A stretch of DNA of 64,000 nt. It comes from an uncultured Paracoccaceae bacterium (lineage in GTDB: Bacteria > Pseudomonadota > Alphaproteobacteria > Rhodobacterales > Rhodobacteraceae). A program made the position numbers and the translations under genes. Under the pieces are notes generated by a model that was not told the origin of the DNA, made no database searches, and saw nothing but the letters and a program-made list of their open reading frames with translations. Positions 43,382-55,331 of the stretch are shown here, piece after piece. The stretch's first letter is position 1, and each line of letters starts with the position of its first letter. The stretch lies in the NCBI GenBank assembly GCA_947497985.1, contig CANMIX010000005.1:222320-286319 (forward strand), given 5' to 3'.

Positions 43382-45709
43382 TTATTCCGCAGTCAACAAA
43401 GGTGGTTTTTTGCCAGAGATGCGCGGCTTGGCCGGGCCCTCGATCCGCAGATCGAGCTTGCCTTCTTTGATGCCGACTTTGACAAGCCCGCCTTTGGTGA
43501 GTTTGCCAAACAGCAGTTCTTCGGCCAGTGGCTTTTTGATGTGTTCCTGGATGACACGACCCAGCGGACGTGCGCCCATTTTCTCATCATAACCTTTGTC
43601 AGCCAACCATTCTGCCGCCGGGCGGGTCAGTTCGATTGAGACATCACGGTCCATCAATTGTGCTTCGAGTTGCAGCACGAATTTCTCAACCACTTGCATG
43701 ATCACTTCTTTCGGCAGGGCACCGAAAGAGATCACCGCATCAAGACGGTTGCGGAATTCTGGCGTGAACGTGCGTTCGATGGCGGCAGTATCTTCGCCCT
43801 CGCGACGGTCACGGCCAAAGCCCACGGCGGATTTCGCCATATCGGCGGCCCCGGCGTTGGAGGTCATGATCAGGATCACGTTGCGGAAGTTCACGGTACG
43901 GCCGTTGTGGTCGGTCAGCTGGCCGTTGTCCATCACCTGCAAGAGGATGTTGAACACATCGGGGTGCGCTTTTTCAATCTCGTCCAGAAGCAGCACACAA
44001 TGCGGGTGCTGGTCGACGCCATCGGTCAACAGGCCACCCTGGTCAAAGCCCACATAGCCAGGAGGGGCACCGATCAGGCGAGAGACTGCGTGTTTCTCCA
44101 TATATTCGGACATGTCAAAGCGCAGAAGTTCCACACCTAGCTGATCTGCCAGCTGTTTGGCCACCTCGGTTTTACCTACGCCGGTCGGACCCGCAAAGAG
44201 GTAGTTTCCGATGGGTTTTTCAGGTTCACGCAGTCCGGCACGTGCCAGTTTGATAGCGCTGGACAGCGCGTCGATGGCGTCGTTTTGGCCAAAGACCACC
44301 CGTTTCAGGCTACGCTCCAGATCTTTCAGAACCTCGGCGTCGTCTTTGGAGACGCTTTTGGGCGGAATGCGCGCGATCTTGGCGACCACGGCCTCAACCT
44401 CTTTGACGCCGATGGTTTTGCGACGTTTGCTTTCGGGAACCAAATGCTGCGCGGCACCGGCTTCGTCGATCACGTCGATGGCTTTGTCGGGCAGTTTGCG
44501 GTCATTGATATAGCGCGAGGACAGTTCCACGGCGGATTTGATCGCGTCCGAGGTGAATTTGATCGAGTGGTGCTCCTCGAAATAGGGTTTCAAGCCTTTG
44601 AGGATGGCAATCGAATCTTCCACCGATGGCTCGTTCACGTCGATCTTTTGGAAACGACGCGACAGGGCGCGGTCTTTTTCAAAATGCTGGCGGAACTCTT
44701 TATAAGTGGTGGAGCCCATGGTGCGCAGCTTGCCGCCCTGCAATGCAGGTTTCAGCAGGTTGGAGGCATCCATCGCGCCGCCCGAAGTGGCGCCTGCACC
44801 GATCACGGTGTGGATCTCATCAATGAACAGCACGGCGTCGGGGTGATCTTCCAATTCGGTCACAACCGCCTTGAGGCGTTCTTCGAAGTCGCCACGGTAG
44901 CGGGTGCCCGCCAAAAGCGCGCCCATATCAAGAGAGTAGATGGTGGCCGCTGACAGAACCTCGGGCACTTCGCCCTGGACGATTTTACGCGCCAGACCTT
45001 CGGCGATGGCGGTTTTACCAACACCAGGATCCCCCACCAGAAGTGGGTTGTTTTTACGGCGGCGGCACAGGACCTGAATGCAGCGCTCCACCTCATGTGA
45101 GCGGCCGATCAGCGGGTCAATGTCGCCGTCGCGCGATTTCGAGTTGAGATCGACGCAGTATTTGGCCAGCGCGCTCTCTTTCTTTTCGGCGGCCTCACCC
45201 GGAGGGGTTTGTTCCGCTTCTTCGAATTCTTCGGCACCACTGACCGTGCGGCTTTCACCGAAGGCTGGGTCTTTGGCGACGCCGTGCGCGATGTAATTCA
45301 CCGCGTCATACCGTGTCATTTCCTGATCTTGCAGGAAGTAGGCGGCGTCGCTTTCGCGTTCAGCAAAGATCGCGACCAGCACGTTTGCGCCTGTGACCTC
45401 GGTGCGACCAGAGGATTGCACGTGGATCGCGGCCCGTTGAATGACGCGTTGGAAGGCGGCGGTGGGCACGGCTTCGGAGCCTTCTACGCTGGTCACCAGA
45501 TTGGACAGTTCCTCATCCACGAACTCTAACAGGGCGCTGCGTAACTCACCCAAGTCGACGCTACAGGCCTGCATGACGCGGGCCGCATCTGGTTCGTCCG
45601 TGAGGGCCAGCAGCAAATGCTCCAGCGTTGCAAATTCATGACGTCGCTCATTCGCCAGCGCCAGCGCTGCGTGAATGGCCTGTTCAAGCGTGTTCGAGAA
45701 TGAAGGCAC
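43382..45709 (-). CDS. clpA: ATP-dependent Clp protease ATP-binding subunit ClpA
   Basis: Hexameric AAA+ unfoldase feeding ClpP and cooperating with ClpS for N-degron substrates. 775 residues: N-domain (about 1-145), first AAA+ with [13 protein letters not shown] (about 222), second with [13 protein letters not shown] (about 505), arginine-finger and sensor regions. No clpS gene is adjacent (in E. coli it precedes clpA); the M23 peptidase follows instead. Start 45709 matches the family N-terminus ([19 protein letters not shown]). Confidence 0.97.
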   Translation of the reverse strand: MPSFSNTLEQAIHAALALANERRHEFATLEHLLLALTDEPDAARVMQACSVDLGELRSALLEFVDEELSNLVTSVEGSEAVPTAAFQRVIQRAAIHVQSSGRTEVTGANVLVAIFAERESDAAYFLQDQEMTRYDAVNYIAHGVAKDPAFGESRTVSGAEEFEEAEQTPPGEAAEKKESALAKYCVDLNSKSRDGDIDPLIGRSHEVERCIQVLCRRRKNNPLLVGDPGVGKTAIAEGLARKIVQGEVPEVLSAATIYSLDMGALLAGTRYRGDFEERLKAVVTELEDHPDAVLFIDEIHTVIGAGATSGGAMDASNLLKPALQGGKLRTMGSTTYKEFRQHFEKDRALSRRFQKIDVNEPSVEDSIAILKGLKPYFEEHHSIKFTSDAIKSAVELSSRYINDRKLPDKAIDVIDEAGAAQHLVPESKRRKTIGVKEVEAVVAKIARIPPKSVSKDDAEVLKDLERSLKRVVFGQNDAIDALSSAIKLARAGLREPEKPIGNYLFAGPTGVGKTEVAKQLADQLGVELLRFDMSEYMEKHAVSRLIGAPPGYVGFDQGGLLTDGVDQHPHCVLLLDEIEKAHPDVFNILLQVMDNGQLTDHNGRTVNFRNVILIMTSNAGAADMAKSAVGFGRDRREGEDTAAIERTFTPEFRNRLDAVISFGALPKEVIMQVVEKFVLQLEAQLMDRDVSIELTRPAAEWLADKGYDEKMGARPLGRVIQEHIKKPLAEELLFGKLTKGGLVKVGIKEGKLDLRIEGPAKPRISGKKPPLLTAE

Positions 45710-45903
45710 GGGCGTGCTCCTCTGTCTTGGGTTGCTGGGTCCGATGGCGATCCGGTGCCTTTTGGCATCTATTAACCAAGGGTCCCTTCTTCAACCTTGT
45801 CTCCATAGTGTTAGAGTTTGGTTGATCTGGCGTAGTCTTCAAGAGGTTTCTGTCATTTTACGGACATTAAACCTCGGGTTTTACAGTGACGGAACGTCCG
45901 GGC

Positions 45904-46671
45904 TCAGAAATTATCCTTTCTGCGCCGCACTTCTGTGAACACAGCAAGCGCGTCTTGATCTTCCATGCCGACAGCTGCCTTGACCGAGGGCTGATCCGCT
46001 CTCAGGAAAGGATTGGTTGCGAGTTCAAGTGCCAGGGAGGAGGGCACTGTTGGGCGGCCTTGGGCGCGGGCTTCGTCGATGTCCGCAACACGTTGTTTCA
46101 GGGCCGGGTTTTCTGCTTCGATTGTGAGGGCAAATTTGGCGTTTGCTTGAGTGTATTCATGCCCTGAATAAACAATAGTCTCTTCTGGCAGAGTGGCAAG
46201 AGCACAAAGACTGGTCCATGCTTGTTCTGCGGTCCCTTCAAACAGGCGACCGCATCCCAGCGCCATCAAACTGTCGGCGGTAAAGACCGCGTTTGAGGTC
46301 GGGAAGTGAAACGCAATATGCCCGATGGTGTGACCGGAGACATCGATGATGTGAACCTCTTCGCCGAGCAGGGTGATCGTCTCACCTGCGGCGACGTGTT
46401 GGTCGAGATCGGGAAGGCGGTGGGCGTCCGCTGACGCGCCAATCACTTTGCTGCGATAACGGGCTTTGAGCGGCTCAACCGCTTCGATGTGGTCAGTGTG
46501 ATGGTGGGTCAATAGGATAAAATCGAGGGACCAGCCCCGCGAATCCAATGCGTTTTCGATTGCTGTGGTTTCGGGCGCATCCACCAATGCGGTTTCGCCG
46601 GTTACGTCATTATGTAACAAAAAGGCGTAATTATCTGTGCGACAGGGCAGTGTTACGATTTCTAGGGGCAT
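45904..46671 (-). CDS. gloB: Hydroxyacylglutathione hydrolase (glyoxalase II)
   Basis: Hydrolyses S-lactoylglutathione to lactate and GSH in methylglyoxal detoxification. 255 residues with the metal motif LTHHHTDHIEA (~54-64), SGHTIGHIAFHF (metal His), FTADSLMALGCGRLFEG and the C-terminal SLALELATNPFLR; YSGHEYTQANAKF binds GSH. The start ATG 46671 (MPLEIVTLP) gives the usual length; ATG two codons upstream (46677) is an equal alternative. It is divergent from the methyltransferase. Confidence 0.93.
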   Translation of the reverse strand: MPLEIVTLPCRTDNYAFLLHNDVTGETALVDAPETTAIENALDSRGWSLDFILLTHHHTDHIEAVEPLKARYRSKVIGASADAHRLPDLDQHVAAGETITLLGEEVHIIDVSGHTIGHIAFHFPTSNAVFTADSLMALGCGRLFEGTAEQAWTSLCALATLPEETIVYSGHEYTQANAKFALTIEAENPALKQRVADIDEARAQGRPTVPSSLALELATNPFLRADQPSVKAAVGMEDQDALAVFTEVRRRKDNF

Positions 46672-46733
46672 GGCCATTCGTCTCAGGATTGCTAAACTAA
46701 CCCCCAGTTTGGCCAAAGGAGTGCGCGGCTGCA

Positions 46734-47519
46734 ATGTACCTGGACGTTCAAGATCTGAGGAACTTCTATTATCGCAGCAAACTTGGTCGCGCCGCACAGG
46801 CCTCGATCCGGATGCGACTGTTGGAGCTCTGGCCCGATATGGAAGGTGAGACGCTGGCGGGATTTGGCTTTGCCGCCCCATTGTTGCGTCCCTATTTAAA
46901 GTCGGCCCGACGGGTTGTGGCATTGATGCCGGGACCGCAGGGCGTAATGCAATGGCCCGCAGGGCAGCCCAATGTGTCGGTTCTCTGTGAAGAGACGGAT
47001 TGGCCGTTGGAAACCGGTCACGTCGACCGGTTGGTCGTCCTACATGGGCTTGAGACTTCGGAGCGGCCAACGCAGTTGCTGGAAGAATGCTGGCGAGTCT
47101 TGGGGCCCGGTGGGCGCGCGGTGTTTATCGTGCCGAACCGGGCCGGTTTGTGGGTGCGCTCCGATCGCACGCCGTTCGGCTTTGGTCGCCCTTACACGCT
47201 CGGCCAATTGGAAAGCCAGTTGCGCAGCCATCAATTCGAAGTGGAGAGCCATTTTTCGGGCCTGCATCTGCTGCCAAGCGAAAAGCGATTCTGGTTGAAG
47301 TCCGTCAAAGTGTTCGAACGCTTTGGGCGCAAGCTGCCTACCGTGATGGCGGGGGGCGTATTTTTGGTTGAAGTGCGCAAGCAGAGTTACCCTCAATCGG
47401 GAAATCGTGTCAAATCCACAACGCCAAGCCGCATTCGCGTGCTTGAAGGTTTGTCAAATCCGTTGCCGGAACCGGCCTGGAGTGCGGGGCAGGGGCAGAC
47501 GCAAGTGGAAAATAGCTGA
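46734..47519 (+). CDS. Class I SAM-dependent methyltransferase
   Basis: A 261-residue methyltransferase-fold protein. The Rossmann core shows the weakly conserved AdoMet loop (GFGFAAPLLRPYLKSARRVVALMP, about 43-66) and LLEECWRVLGPGGRAVFIVPNR (motif III region). The C-terminal tail (beyond about 230) is low-complexity. Divergent pairing with gloB is common in this clade. Substrate unknown; a possible link to detoxification is only from position. Confidence 0.85.
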   Translation: MYLDVQDLRNFYYRSKLGRAAQASIRMRLLELWPDMEGETLAGFGFAAPLLRPYLKSARRVVALMPGPQGVMQWPAGQPNVSVLCEETDWPLETGHVDRLVVLHGLETSERPTQLLEECWRVLGPGGRAVFIVPNRAGLWVRSDRTPFGFGRPYTLGQLESQLRSHQFEVESHFSGLHLLPSEKRFWLKSVKVFERFGRKLPTVMAGGVFLVEVRKQSYPQSGNRVKSTTPSRIRVLEGLSNPLPEPAWSAGQGQTQVENS

Positions 47520-47845
47520 TTCCCGGTTTGCGCGAAAAACGGTCCTCTTTTTACGACCTTCGCACAGTTTTCGTGCGTGTGCTGCGAGAGTGTTCACAAA
47601 AAATGTCGTCTCGCGGAGATCTTTTTCAATAGTTAATCTTGGGTAAAAGCGTCGCAGTTTTGCTAAGTTGTTGAAAACGTTAAAAAGGCAGAATTGAAAT
47701 ATGAATCTAAGGCAGTTGATAGGTTGGTAACGCTCTGCTACATCCACGCTGATTTTGATGCCTCTCTAATGCAGGGGGGCTGACTCACGCCCCCGGACGC
47801 GCGCAAGATGTGTGCCAACCGGGGCCTAATATCGGAAGGGTGGAC
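47520..47845. other. Intergenic leader of the ATP synthase operon
   Basis: About 325 bases with no gene. The promoter of the atp operon should be here; it is relatively AT-rich (47590-47760) but no clear hexamers were identified. The atpH ribosome-binding site GGAAGGG (47834-47840) is at the right end. Confidence 0.6.
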
Positions 47846-48406
47846 GTGTCCGAACCAGCTTCGATTTCCGCAGGCATTGCCGCGCGCTATGCCACTGCGA
47901 TCTTTGAGATCGCAGAAGAGAGCAAATCGCTCGATAGCCTTGAATCCAGCATCAATGACCTGGACGCGGCATTGGCCGACAGCGCAGAGCTGTCCGAGCT
48001 GATCACCTCGCCGGTTATTTCCCGTGAAGCACAGGGTGCAGCGATCATCGCTGTGGCAGACAAGATGGGTATTGATCCCACTGTTCGCAATACCCTGGCG
48101 CTGATGGCTGAAAAACGCCGCCTGTTTGTATTGCCCGCGCTGATCGCAGCGCTGCGCGAACGTCTGGCTGAAGCCCGCGGCGAGGTCACTGCAGATGTGA
48201 TTTCGGCCAAGGCGCTGACCAAGACCCAAAGCGAAAAGCTGGCCAAGACCCTGGCCGAGCGCGTGGGCAAGAAAGTCACCATCAATGCAAGCGTTGACGC
48301 AAGCATCATCGGTGGTCTCGTCGTTAAAGTGGGCTCGAAGATGATCGACAGCTCGATCCGCTCCAAGCTCAACTCCCTACAGAATGCAATGAAAGAGGTC
48401 GGATAA
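47846..48406 (+). CDS. atpH: ATP synthase F1 delta subunit
   Basis: Stator subunit linking F1 to the b subunits. 186 residues; the start is GTG at 47846 with GGAAGGG five bases upstream (an in-frame GTG six bases before is less well placed). Typical sequences are ISAGIAARYATAIFEIAEE at the N-terminus and the C-terminal VKVGSKMIDSSIRSKLNSLQ. First gene of the F1 operon; the F0 genes (a, c, b, b') are elsewhere, as is usual in rhodobacteria where F0 and F1 form two operons. Confidence 0.96.
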   Translation: MSEPASISAGIAARYATAIFEIAEESKSLDSLESSINDLDAALADSAELSELITSPVISREAQGAAIIAVADKMGIDPTVRNTLALMAEKRRLFVLPALIAALRERLAEARGEVTADVISAKALTKTQSEKLAKTLAERVGKKVTINASVDASIIGGLVVKVGSKMIDSSIRSKLNSLQNAMKEVG

Positions 48407-49945
48407 ATGGGTATCCAAGCTGCAGAGATTTCTGCGATCCTGAAAGACCAAATCAAAAATTTTGGTCAAGAAGCAGAGGTGGCCGAAATCGGTCGCGTGC
48501 TGTCCGTCGGTGACGGTATTGCGCGTGTTTACGGTCTGGATAACGTCCAAGCCGGCGAGATGGTTGAATTCCCCGGTGGCATCATGGGCATGGCCCTGAA
48601 CCTGGAAGCCGACAACGTTGGTGTTGTTATCTTCGGTTCCGACCGTGACATCAAAGAAGGTGACACTGTAAAGCGCACCAACTCAATCGTGGACGTGCCA
48701 ATCGGTGACGGCCTCTTGGGTCGTGTTGTTGACGGTCTGGGTAACCCGCTGGACGGCAAAGGTCCGATCGTTTCGGACAAGCGTGGCGTTGCAGACGTCA
48801 AAGCGCCTGGCATTATCCCACGTAAATCGGTTCACGAGCCGATGGCAACGGGCCTGAAATCCGTTGACGCGATGATCCCAATTGGTCGTGGCCAGCGTGA
48901 GCTGATCATTGGTGACCGTCAGACCGGTAAAACTGCCGTTGCTCTGGACGCGATCCTGAACCAGAAATCCTATAACGAAGCCGCAGGCGACGACGAGTAC
49001 AAGAAACTGTACTGTGTTTATGTTGCTGTTGGCCAAAAACGTTCCACCGTTGCTCAGCTGGTGAAAAAGCTGGAAGAGACCGGTGCGATGGCATACTCGA
49101 TCGTGGTTGCTGCAACCGCGTCCGACCCGGCTCCGATGCAGTTCCTGGCACCTTACGCCGCGACCGCAATGGCCGAGCACTTCCGTGACAACGGTCGCCA
49201 CGCGCTGATCATCTATGATGATCTGTCCAAGCAAGCGGTTGCCTATCGTCAGATGTCCCTGCTGCTGCGTCGTCCGCCCGGACGTGAAGCCTATCCTGGT
49301 GACGTTTTCTATCTTCACTCCCGTCTGCTGGAACGTTCTTCGAAACTGAACGAAGACTTTGGTGCTGGCTCGCTGACCGCGCTGCCGATCATCGAAACCC
49401 AAGGCGGCGACGTTTCTGCGTTTATTCCAACCAACGTGATCTCGATCACCGACGGTCAGATCTTCCTGGAAACCGAACTGTTCTACCAAGGTATCCGTCC
49501 TGCTGTGAACACCGGTCTGTCGGTTTCACGTGTTGGTTCGTCCGCGCAGACCAAAGCGATGTCTTCGGTTGCCGGTCCGGTTAAACTGTCCTTGGCCCAG
49601 TACCGCGAAATGGCTGCATTTGCGCAGTTTGGTTCCGACCTAGACGCCGCAACCCAGCAGCTGCTGGCCCGTGGCGCCCGTCTGACCGAGCTGATGAAAC
49701 AGCCACAGTACGCACCGCTGACCAATGCTGAAATCGTTTGTGTGATCTTTGCAGGTACCAACGGCTACCTCGACAACGTCGACCTGAAAGACGTCGGCCG
49801 TTACGAGGCAGAATTGCTGGCGCACCTGCGCAGCAAGAACGCCGACCTGCTGGAAGACATCACCAACAACGACCGTAAGGTCAAAGGTGAATTGGCTGAT
49901 AAAGTCAAAGCAGCTTTGGACGCGTTCGCAGCTGACTTCGCATAA
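48407..49945 (+). CDS. atpA: ATP synthase F1 alpha subunit
   Basis: Non-catalytic nucleotide-binding subunit, 512 residues. Walker [10 protein letters not shown] (about 169-177), [16 protein letters not shown] and [10 protein letters not shown]. The ATG abuts the atpH stop (TAAATG), with a ribosome-binding site inside atpH. Codon use is highly biased. Length and motifs are fully standard. Confidence 0.98.
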   Translation: MGIQAAEISAILKDQIKNFGQEAEVAEIGRVLSVGDGIARVYGLDNVQAGEMVEFPGGIMGMALNLEADNVGVVIFGSDRDIKEGDTVKRTNSIVDVPIGDGLLGRVVDGLGNPLDGKGPIVSDKRGVADVKAPGIIPRKSVHEPMATGLKSVDAMIPIGRGQRELIIGDRQTGKTAVALDAILNQKSYNEAAGDDEYKKLYCVYVAVGQKRSTVAQLVKKLEETGAMAYSIVVAATASDPAPMQFLAPYAATAMAEHFRDNGRHALIIYDDLSKQAVAYRQMSLLLRRPPGREAYPGDVFYLHSRLLERSSKLNEDFGAGSLTALPIIETQGGDVSAFIPTNVISITDGQIFLETELFYQGIRPAVNTGLSVSRVGSSAQTKAMSSVAGPVKLSLAQYREMAAFAQFGSDLDAATQQLLARGARLTELMKQPQYAPLTNAEIVCVIFAGTNGYLDNVDLKDVGRYEAELLAHLRSKNADLLEDITNNDRKVKGELADKVKAALDAFAADFA

Positions 49946-49960
49946 GGGGAGAGACAGGGA

Positions 49961-50839
49961 ATGCCTTCTCTCAAGGACCTAAAAAACCGGATCCAGAGTG
50001 TGAAAAACACTCGTAAGATCACAAAAGCCATGCAGATGGTGGCCGCGGCGAAACTTCGCCGCGCCCAGGAAGCTGCGGAAGAGGCCCGTCCTTACGCCAA
50101 ACGGTTTAATGCCGTTATGGCAGGGCTGGCAGGTTCCGTAGGTGGTAGCGATACTGCGCCCAAGCTGATTTCCGGCACAGGCAGCGATCAGGTTCATCTC
50201 CTGATCGTCCTGACTGCGGAACGCGGCCTTTGCGGTGGCTTCAACTCCAATATCTCAAAGCTCGCACGCCAAAAGGCGAACGCGCTCAAGGCCGAAGGCA
50301 AAACAGTCAAAATGCTGACTGTTGGCAAAAAGGGCCGTGACGCGCTGAAGCGTGACTTTGAGGACCTGTTCGTTGGGCACGTGGATCTCGCAGGCATCAA
50401 GTCTGTTGGATATGCCAATGCGCAGGACATCGCAAAAGATGTGCTGTCTCGTTTTGACGCCGGGGAATTCGACGTTGCGACAATCTTCTACTCGGGGTTT
50501 GTCAACGTTGTGACCCAGGTGCCAACCGAGTTGCAGATCATTCCTGCCTCTTATGAGGCAAGCGACGACGCGGACGGTCTGGCGGCTGAATATGACTACG
50601 AGCCCAGCGAAGAGGCCATCTTGGCCGATCTGCTGCCGCGTGGTGTGGCCACTCAGATCTTCTCGGCGCTGCTGGAAAACGGTGCATCCGAACAAGGTGC
50701 CCGTATGAGCGCGATGGACAACGCGACCCGCAACGCGGGTGAGATGATCGACAAGCTGACAATCGAGTACAACCGCTCGCGTCAGGCTGTGATCACCAGC
50801 GAACTGATTGAAATCATTTCGGGCGCTGAGGCGCTCTAG
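49961..50839 (+). CDS. atpG: ATP synthase F1 gamma subunit
   Basis: Central rotor shaft driving catalytic rotation. 292 residues: [24 protein letters not shown] at the N-terminus, and the C-terminal coiled coil [29 protein letters not shown], which are the two shaft helices. A ~15-base gap follows atpA; AGGGGAGAG in the gap supports the start. The length matches alphaproteobacterial gamma, with a short insertion near residue 190 ([13 protein letters not shown]). Confidence 0.97.
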   Translation: MPSLKDLKNRIQSVKNTRKITKAMQMVAAAKLRRAQEAAEEARPYAKRFNAVMAGLAGSVGGSDTAPKLISGTGSDQVHLLIVLTAERGLCGGFNSNISKLARQKANALKAEGKTVKMLTVGKKGRDALKRDFEDLFVGHVDLAGIKSVGYANAQDIAKDVLSRFDAGEFDVATIFYSGFVNVVTQVPTELQIIPASYEASDDADGLAAEYDYEPSEEAILADLLPRGVATQIFSALLENGASEQGARMSAMDNATRNAGEMIDKLTIEYNRSRQAVITSELIEIISGAEAL

Positions 50840-52285
<1,446 letters not shown>

Positions 52286-52296
52286 GGAGTATCCCG

Positions 52297-52707
52297 ATGG
52301 CTGACACCATGCAATTTGACCTCGTGAGCCCCGAGCGAAGCCTAGCTTCGCTCAAGGCGACCGCGGTTCTGATCCCTGGCGCGGAAGGCGATATGACGGC
52401 GATGCCGATGCATGCGCCGACCATCACCACCCTGCGCCCGGGTCTCCTGAAGGTCGAAAGCCCCGAAGGAAACTCGGAATATGTGGTAACTGGCGGGTTT
52501 GCTGAAATCGGCGTTGAGGGCCTGTCGGTCCTGGCTGAAAAAGCAATCCCAACCGGTGAGCTGACCCGTGAACAGCTGGACACGCTGATTGAAGAAGCAC
52601 GTTCGGCCCACCAGGCTGCTGTCGATAACGAACAGCACGATCTGGTTAGCGACGCGGCAAAGCTGCTGGCTGATATGGAAGCCCTGGGCACCCACATCGG
52701 TCTGTAA
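52297..52707 (+). CDS. atpC: ATP synthase F1 epsilon subunit
   Basis: Rotor subunit with inhibitory role, 136 residues. N-terminal beta-sandwich ([41 protein letters not shown]) and two short C-terminal helices. Translation starts 12 bases after the atpD stop via TAAGGAG. Last gene of the operon, followed by a strong terminator. Residues 90-136 are variable as in the family. Confidence 0.96.
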   Translation: MADTMQFDLVSPERSLASLKATAVLIPGAEGDMTAMPMHAPTITTLRPGLLKVESPEGNSEYVVTGGFAEIGVEGLSVLAEKAIPTGELTREQLDTLIEEARSAHQAAVDNEQHDLVSDAAKLLADMEALGTHIGL

Positions 52708-52733
52708 CCAAGACACGTTCATAGCAGATGTCG

Positions 52734-52766
52734 AATCGGCCTCCATTTTGGGGGCCGATTTTTTTG
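52734..52766 (+). terminator. Rho-independent terminator of the atp operon
   Basis: AATCGGCCTCC (52734-52744), loop ATTTT, GGGGGCCGATT (52750-52760) with one G-U pair, followed by a run of T. Twenty-six bases after the atpC stop. Confidence 0.93.
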
Positions 52767-53071
52767 TTTTAGGATCCTCCGCTCGTCATTAGTGAGATCA
52801 ATTTTCCATCTAATGTATTGAAGATGCTTAATTTTGACCCCCTTTAAGAGCATCGAAAGATTTCCTGAATATGTTCTTTGAAGGTCGTTTTTTCTTGGAA
52901 CCAAATCACGGCCGGTAACTCGTTGGATTTTATGGCTGTCCGGAGCCAGCGGTCTTGCTGGCTTTAGCTAAAACGGCAAATGTCGGAACCGTCTCCAAGT
53001 GTCGAACGAGTAAAGTGTCGAATGAACGGCGCGAATACGACTGTATGCGAGTTCAACAGGGGATGTTGAAA
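52767..53071. other. AT-rich leader of the NIT-domain chemoreceptor
   Basis: About 300 bases after the terminator with no gene. It holds the leader of the chemoreceptor gene. A frame runs through its last part in phase with the chemoreceptor, but the codons before 53072 lack a usable ribosome-binding site. No operator recognised. Confidence 0.5.
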
Positions 53072-55144
53072 ATGAAATTACGATCTTTTGTGCAGCTATT
53101 GATAGCTGTACCCATGCTGGCCCTCATGATTATTGGCGGTCTTAAAGTATTCGGCGATTTTCGGGACTATATGGGTGCTCGAAAAACGCTTGTAACAACC
53201 AATGAAGCACTGGTGATTGCTGACCTCGTTCACTATCTGCAGGTGGAGCGCGGTCAAAGCGTTGGCTATCTGAACGGCGGCTCTGCAGAGTTTAAGGACA
53301 AGCTGTCCAAGACACGGGTAAAAGTCGACGAAGATATTCGTCTGACCCATGATCTGGCCAGATCTATCCTTGCAAGCAACATGAATCTCTCTGAGATACG
53401 CGCCAATGTTGATAACCACACGATCAAAGGCCGTGAGGTGAAGCTTGCGTTTTCACAAGCCATTAAGGCTTTGCTGGATGAGGCCGCGGTCGAATTGCTG
53501 CATCAACAGAACTCTAAGCTTGTAAATATCTCGTCGGGTGTTGTGGCGCTTGATCTGGCAAAAGAAGCGGCTGGCAAGCAACGTGCTGCTGGTTTGGCAG
53601 TTTTTGCCGAAGATGGTGGATCTTTGAAGGACTATCACGACTTTGTTGCTTACGGCGCTGCCGAGTTTGAGCAGCTGCACCGCGCGCAAGCCGTGCTCAG
53701 CGAGTATATTCCGGGGCTGGACCTGGAAGCGCATGCTGCAGAAATTGGCCTGAAAGAAGTGATCTATAAGGCTGAAGCCGAAGGGCCGAATGTCACGCGT
53801 GCCTACATAAATGCATCGCAGTGGTACGCGCTTGCCACCGAGTGGTTCGATTATATGCACGAAATCGAAGAGGAAATGGCGCATATCCTGCTCGCAAAGG
53901 CTGAGAAATCAAGAAACGCTGCGTTGACAGGCGTTATTATCGACAGTGTCTTGATCCTCATTTCTGGTTGTGTCTGTCTCGCTTTGGGTATGAGCCTGCT
54001 CAAAACCTTCAACAAACAGATCGGCACACTGCAGGACGACCTTGATCGTTTGGCGCGTAAAGAATTCGACTTTGAACCTGCTTATGCCCATGCCGAAACC
54101 GAGGTCGGGAACCTGAGCCGTTCGATGGATGTGACGCGCAAATCCTTGAAAGATGCGGAACGCATTTTGAATGATAAGGAACGCGACCGTGTAACCGTGA
54201 TCGAGAATTTGTCGGCGCATATGCAAATGCTGGCGAACAGAGATCTGACCTGCACCATTCATTCGGCGTTCCCGTCTGAATATGAGACGTTGCGTGAAAG
54301 CTTTAACAACACGCTGGGCACATTGGCTACCTCGTTGGAACAAGTGGTGCAGGCCTCTGCGAGTATCCAAAGTGGCGCGTCTGAAGTGAGCCAGGCCGCG
54401 GATGATCTGTCGCATCGGACCGAAAGTCAGGCTGCAACCCTGGAAGAAACAGCCGCGGCGCTGGAAGAGCTGAGCGTTTCGGTCACTTCGTCGGCCGAGG
54501 GCGCGCGCCGTGTCGAAGGCATTATGGTTGATGCCCGCAAAGAAGCCGAAAGCAGCGGTGTTGTCGTTCAAAACGCGGTCAATGCGATGCATGAGATCCA
54601 GCAATCGTCCGATACGATCGTGAAAATCATCGGTGTCATCGACGACATCACGTTCCAAACCAACCTGTTGGCTCTCAACGCGGGCGTCGAAGCTGCCCGT
54701 GCCGGCGAAGCAGGACGTGGGTTTGCGGTTGTTGCATCTGAAGTTCGAGCGCTGGCGCAGCGTTCAGCGGATGCCGCGACCGAGATCAAAGAGTTGATCG
54801 GCGAAAGCTCGCGTCAAGTCACCCAAGGCGTGGATCTGGTCGGCAGCGCAGGTGATGCGCTCAACAAGATCGTGGATCAGGTGAACCATATCTCGCAACT
54901 GGTTTCCGACATTGCAAATGGATCGTCCGAACAGTCTACCGGACTGAACGAGATCAATATGGGGGTCACCCAGCTTGATCAGGTCACCCAGCAAAACGCC
55001 GCCATGGTGGAAGAAACCACTGCAGCTGGCCATTTGCTCGCGTCCGATGCATCGGCGCTGGCCGGCATGGTTCAGGATTTCCAACTGCCAGCAGATGGCA
55101 GCGGGAACATGTCCGCACCGGCGTCGTTTGATCAGGTCGCATAG
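53072..55144 (+). CDS. Methyl-accepting chemotaxis protein with NIT sensor domain
   Basis: A 690-residue chemoreceptor. The first membrane helix is at about 5-24; the periplasmic part (to ~300) has the NIT-domain signature LVHYLQVERGQSVGYLNGGSAEF with paired long helices, proposed to sense nitrate/nitrite, then a second helix (~302-325). HAMP-like segments and a full signalling bundle with DDITFQTNLLALNAGVEAAR follow; no CheR pentapeptide at the end. The start ATG 53072 is chosen because AGGGG lies nine bases upstream; ATGs at 53045 and 53063 have poorer spacing. Its signalling part is nearly the same as the other receptor here (2991-5228). Confidence 0.92.
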   Translation: MKLRSFVQLLIAVPMLALMIIGGLKVFGDFRDYMGARKTLVTTNEALVIADLVHYLQVERGQSVGYLNGGSAEFKDKLSKTRVKVDEDIRLTHDLARSILASNMNLSEIRANVDNHTIKGREVKLAFSQAIKALLDEAAVELLHQQNSKLVNISSGVVALDLAKEAAGKQRAAGLAVFAEDGGSLKDYHDFVAYGAAEFEQLHRAQAVLSEYIPGLDLEAHAAEIGLKEVIYKAEAEGPNVTRAYINASQWYALATEWFDYMHEIEEEMAHILLAKAEKSRNAALTGVIIDSVLILISGCVCLALGMSLLKTFNKQIGTLQDDLDRLARKEFDFEPAYAHAETEVGNLSRSMDVTRKSLKDAERILNDKERDRVTVIENLSAHMQMLANRDLTCTIHSAFPSEYETLRESFNNTLGTLATSLEQVVQASASIQSGASEVSQAADDLSHRTESQAATLEETAAALEELSVSVTSSAEGARRVEGIMVDARKEAESSGVVVQNAVNAMHEIQQSSDTIVKIIGVIDDITFQTNLLALNAGVEAARAGEAGRGFAVVASEVRALAQRSADAATEIKELIGESSRQVTQGVDLVGSAGDALNKIVDQVNHISQLVSDIANGSSEQSTGLNEINMGVTQLDQVTQQNAAMVEETTAAGHLLASDASALAGMVQDFQLPADGSGNMSAPASFDQVA

Positions 55145-55178
55145 GCGCGAACCGACGATTTTGAAACGGTTAGATATG

Positions 55179-55210
55179 ACCGCCCGGCTCCCAAAACAGG
55201 GTCGGGCGGT
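55179..55210 (+). terminator. Probable terminator after the NIT chemoreceptor
   Basis: ACCGCCCG (55179-55186) and CGGGCGGT (55203-55210) form an eight-pair stem with a further CCC/GGG inside the loop. Only a short T run follows, so efficiency is uncertain. It lies 34 bases after the stop. Confidence 0.55.
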
Positions 55211-55331
55211 TCGCCGTTTGTGCCCCTCAAACGCGACGCGGCGGAAAACCTCACATGCTCTGCCTTGCCGCGCAGGGGCGCATGGGCTATTCCGCCGGTC
55301 GTAACCTAATCACACCTGCGAGGAGGCCACT

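Noticed and set aside
45710..45903. Heat-shock (sigma-32) promoter of clpA
   Set aside because: CTTGAAG is present on the minus strand but no matching -10 element lies at the right spacing.
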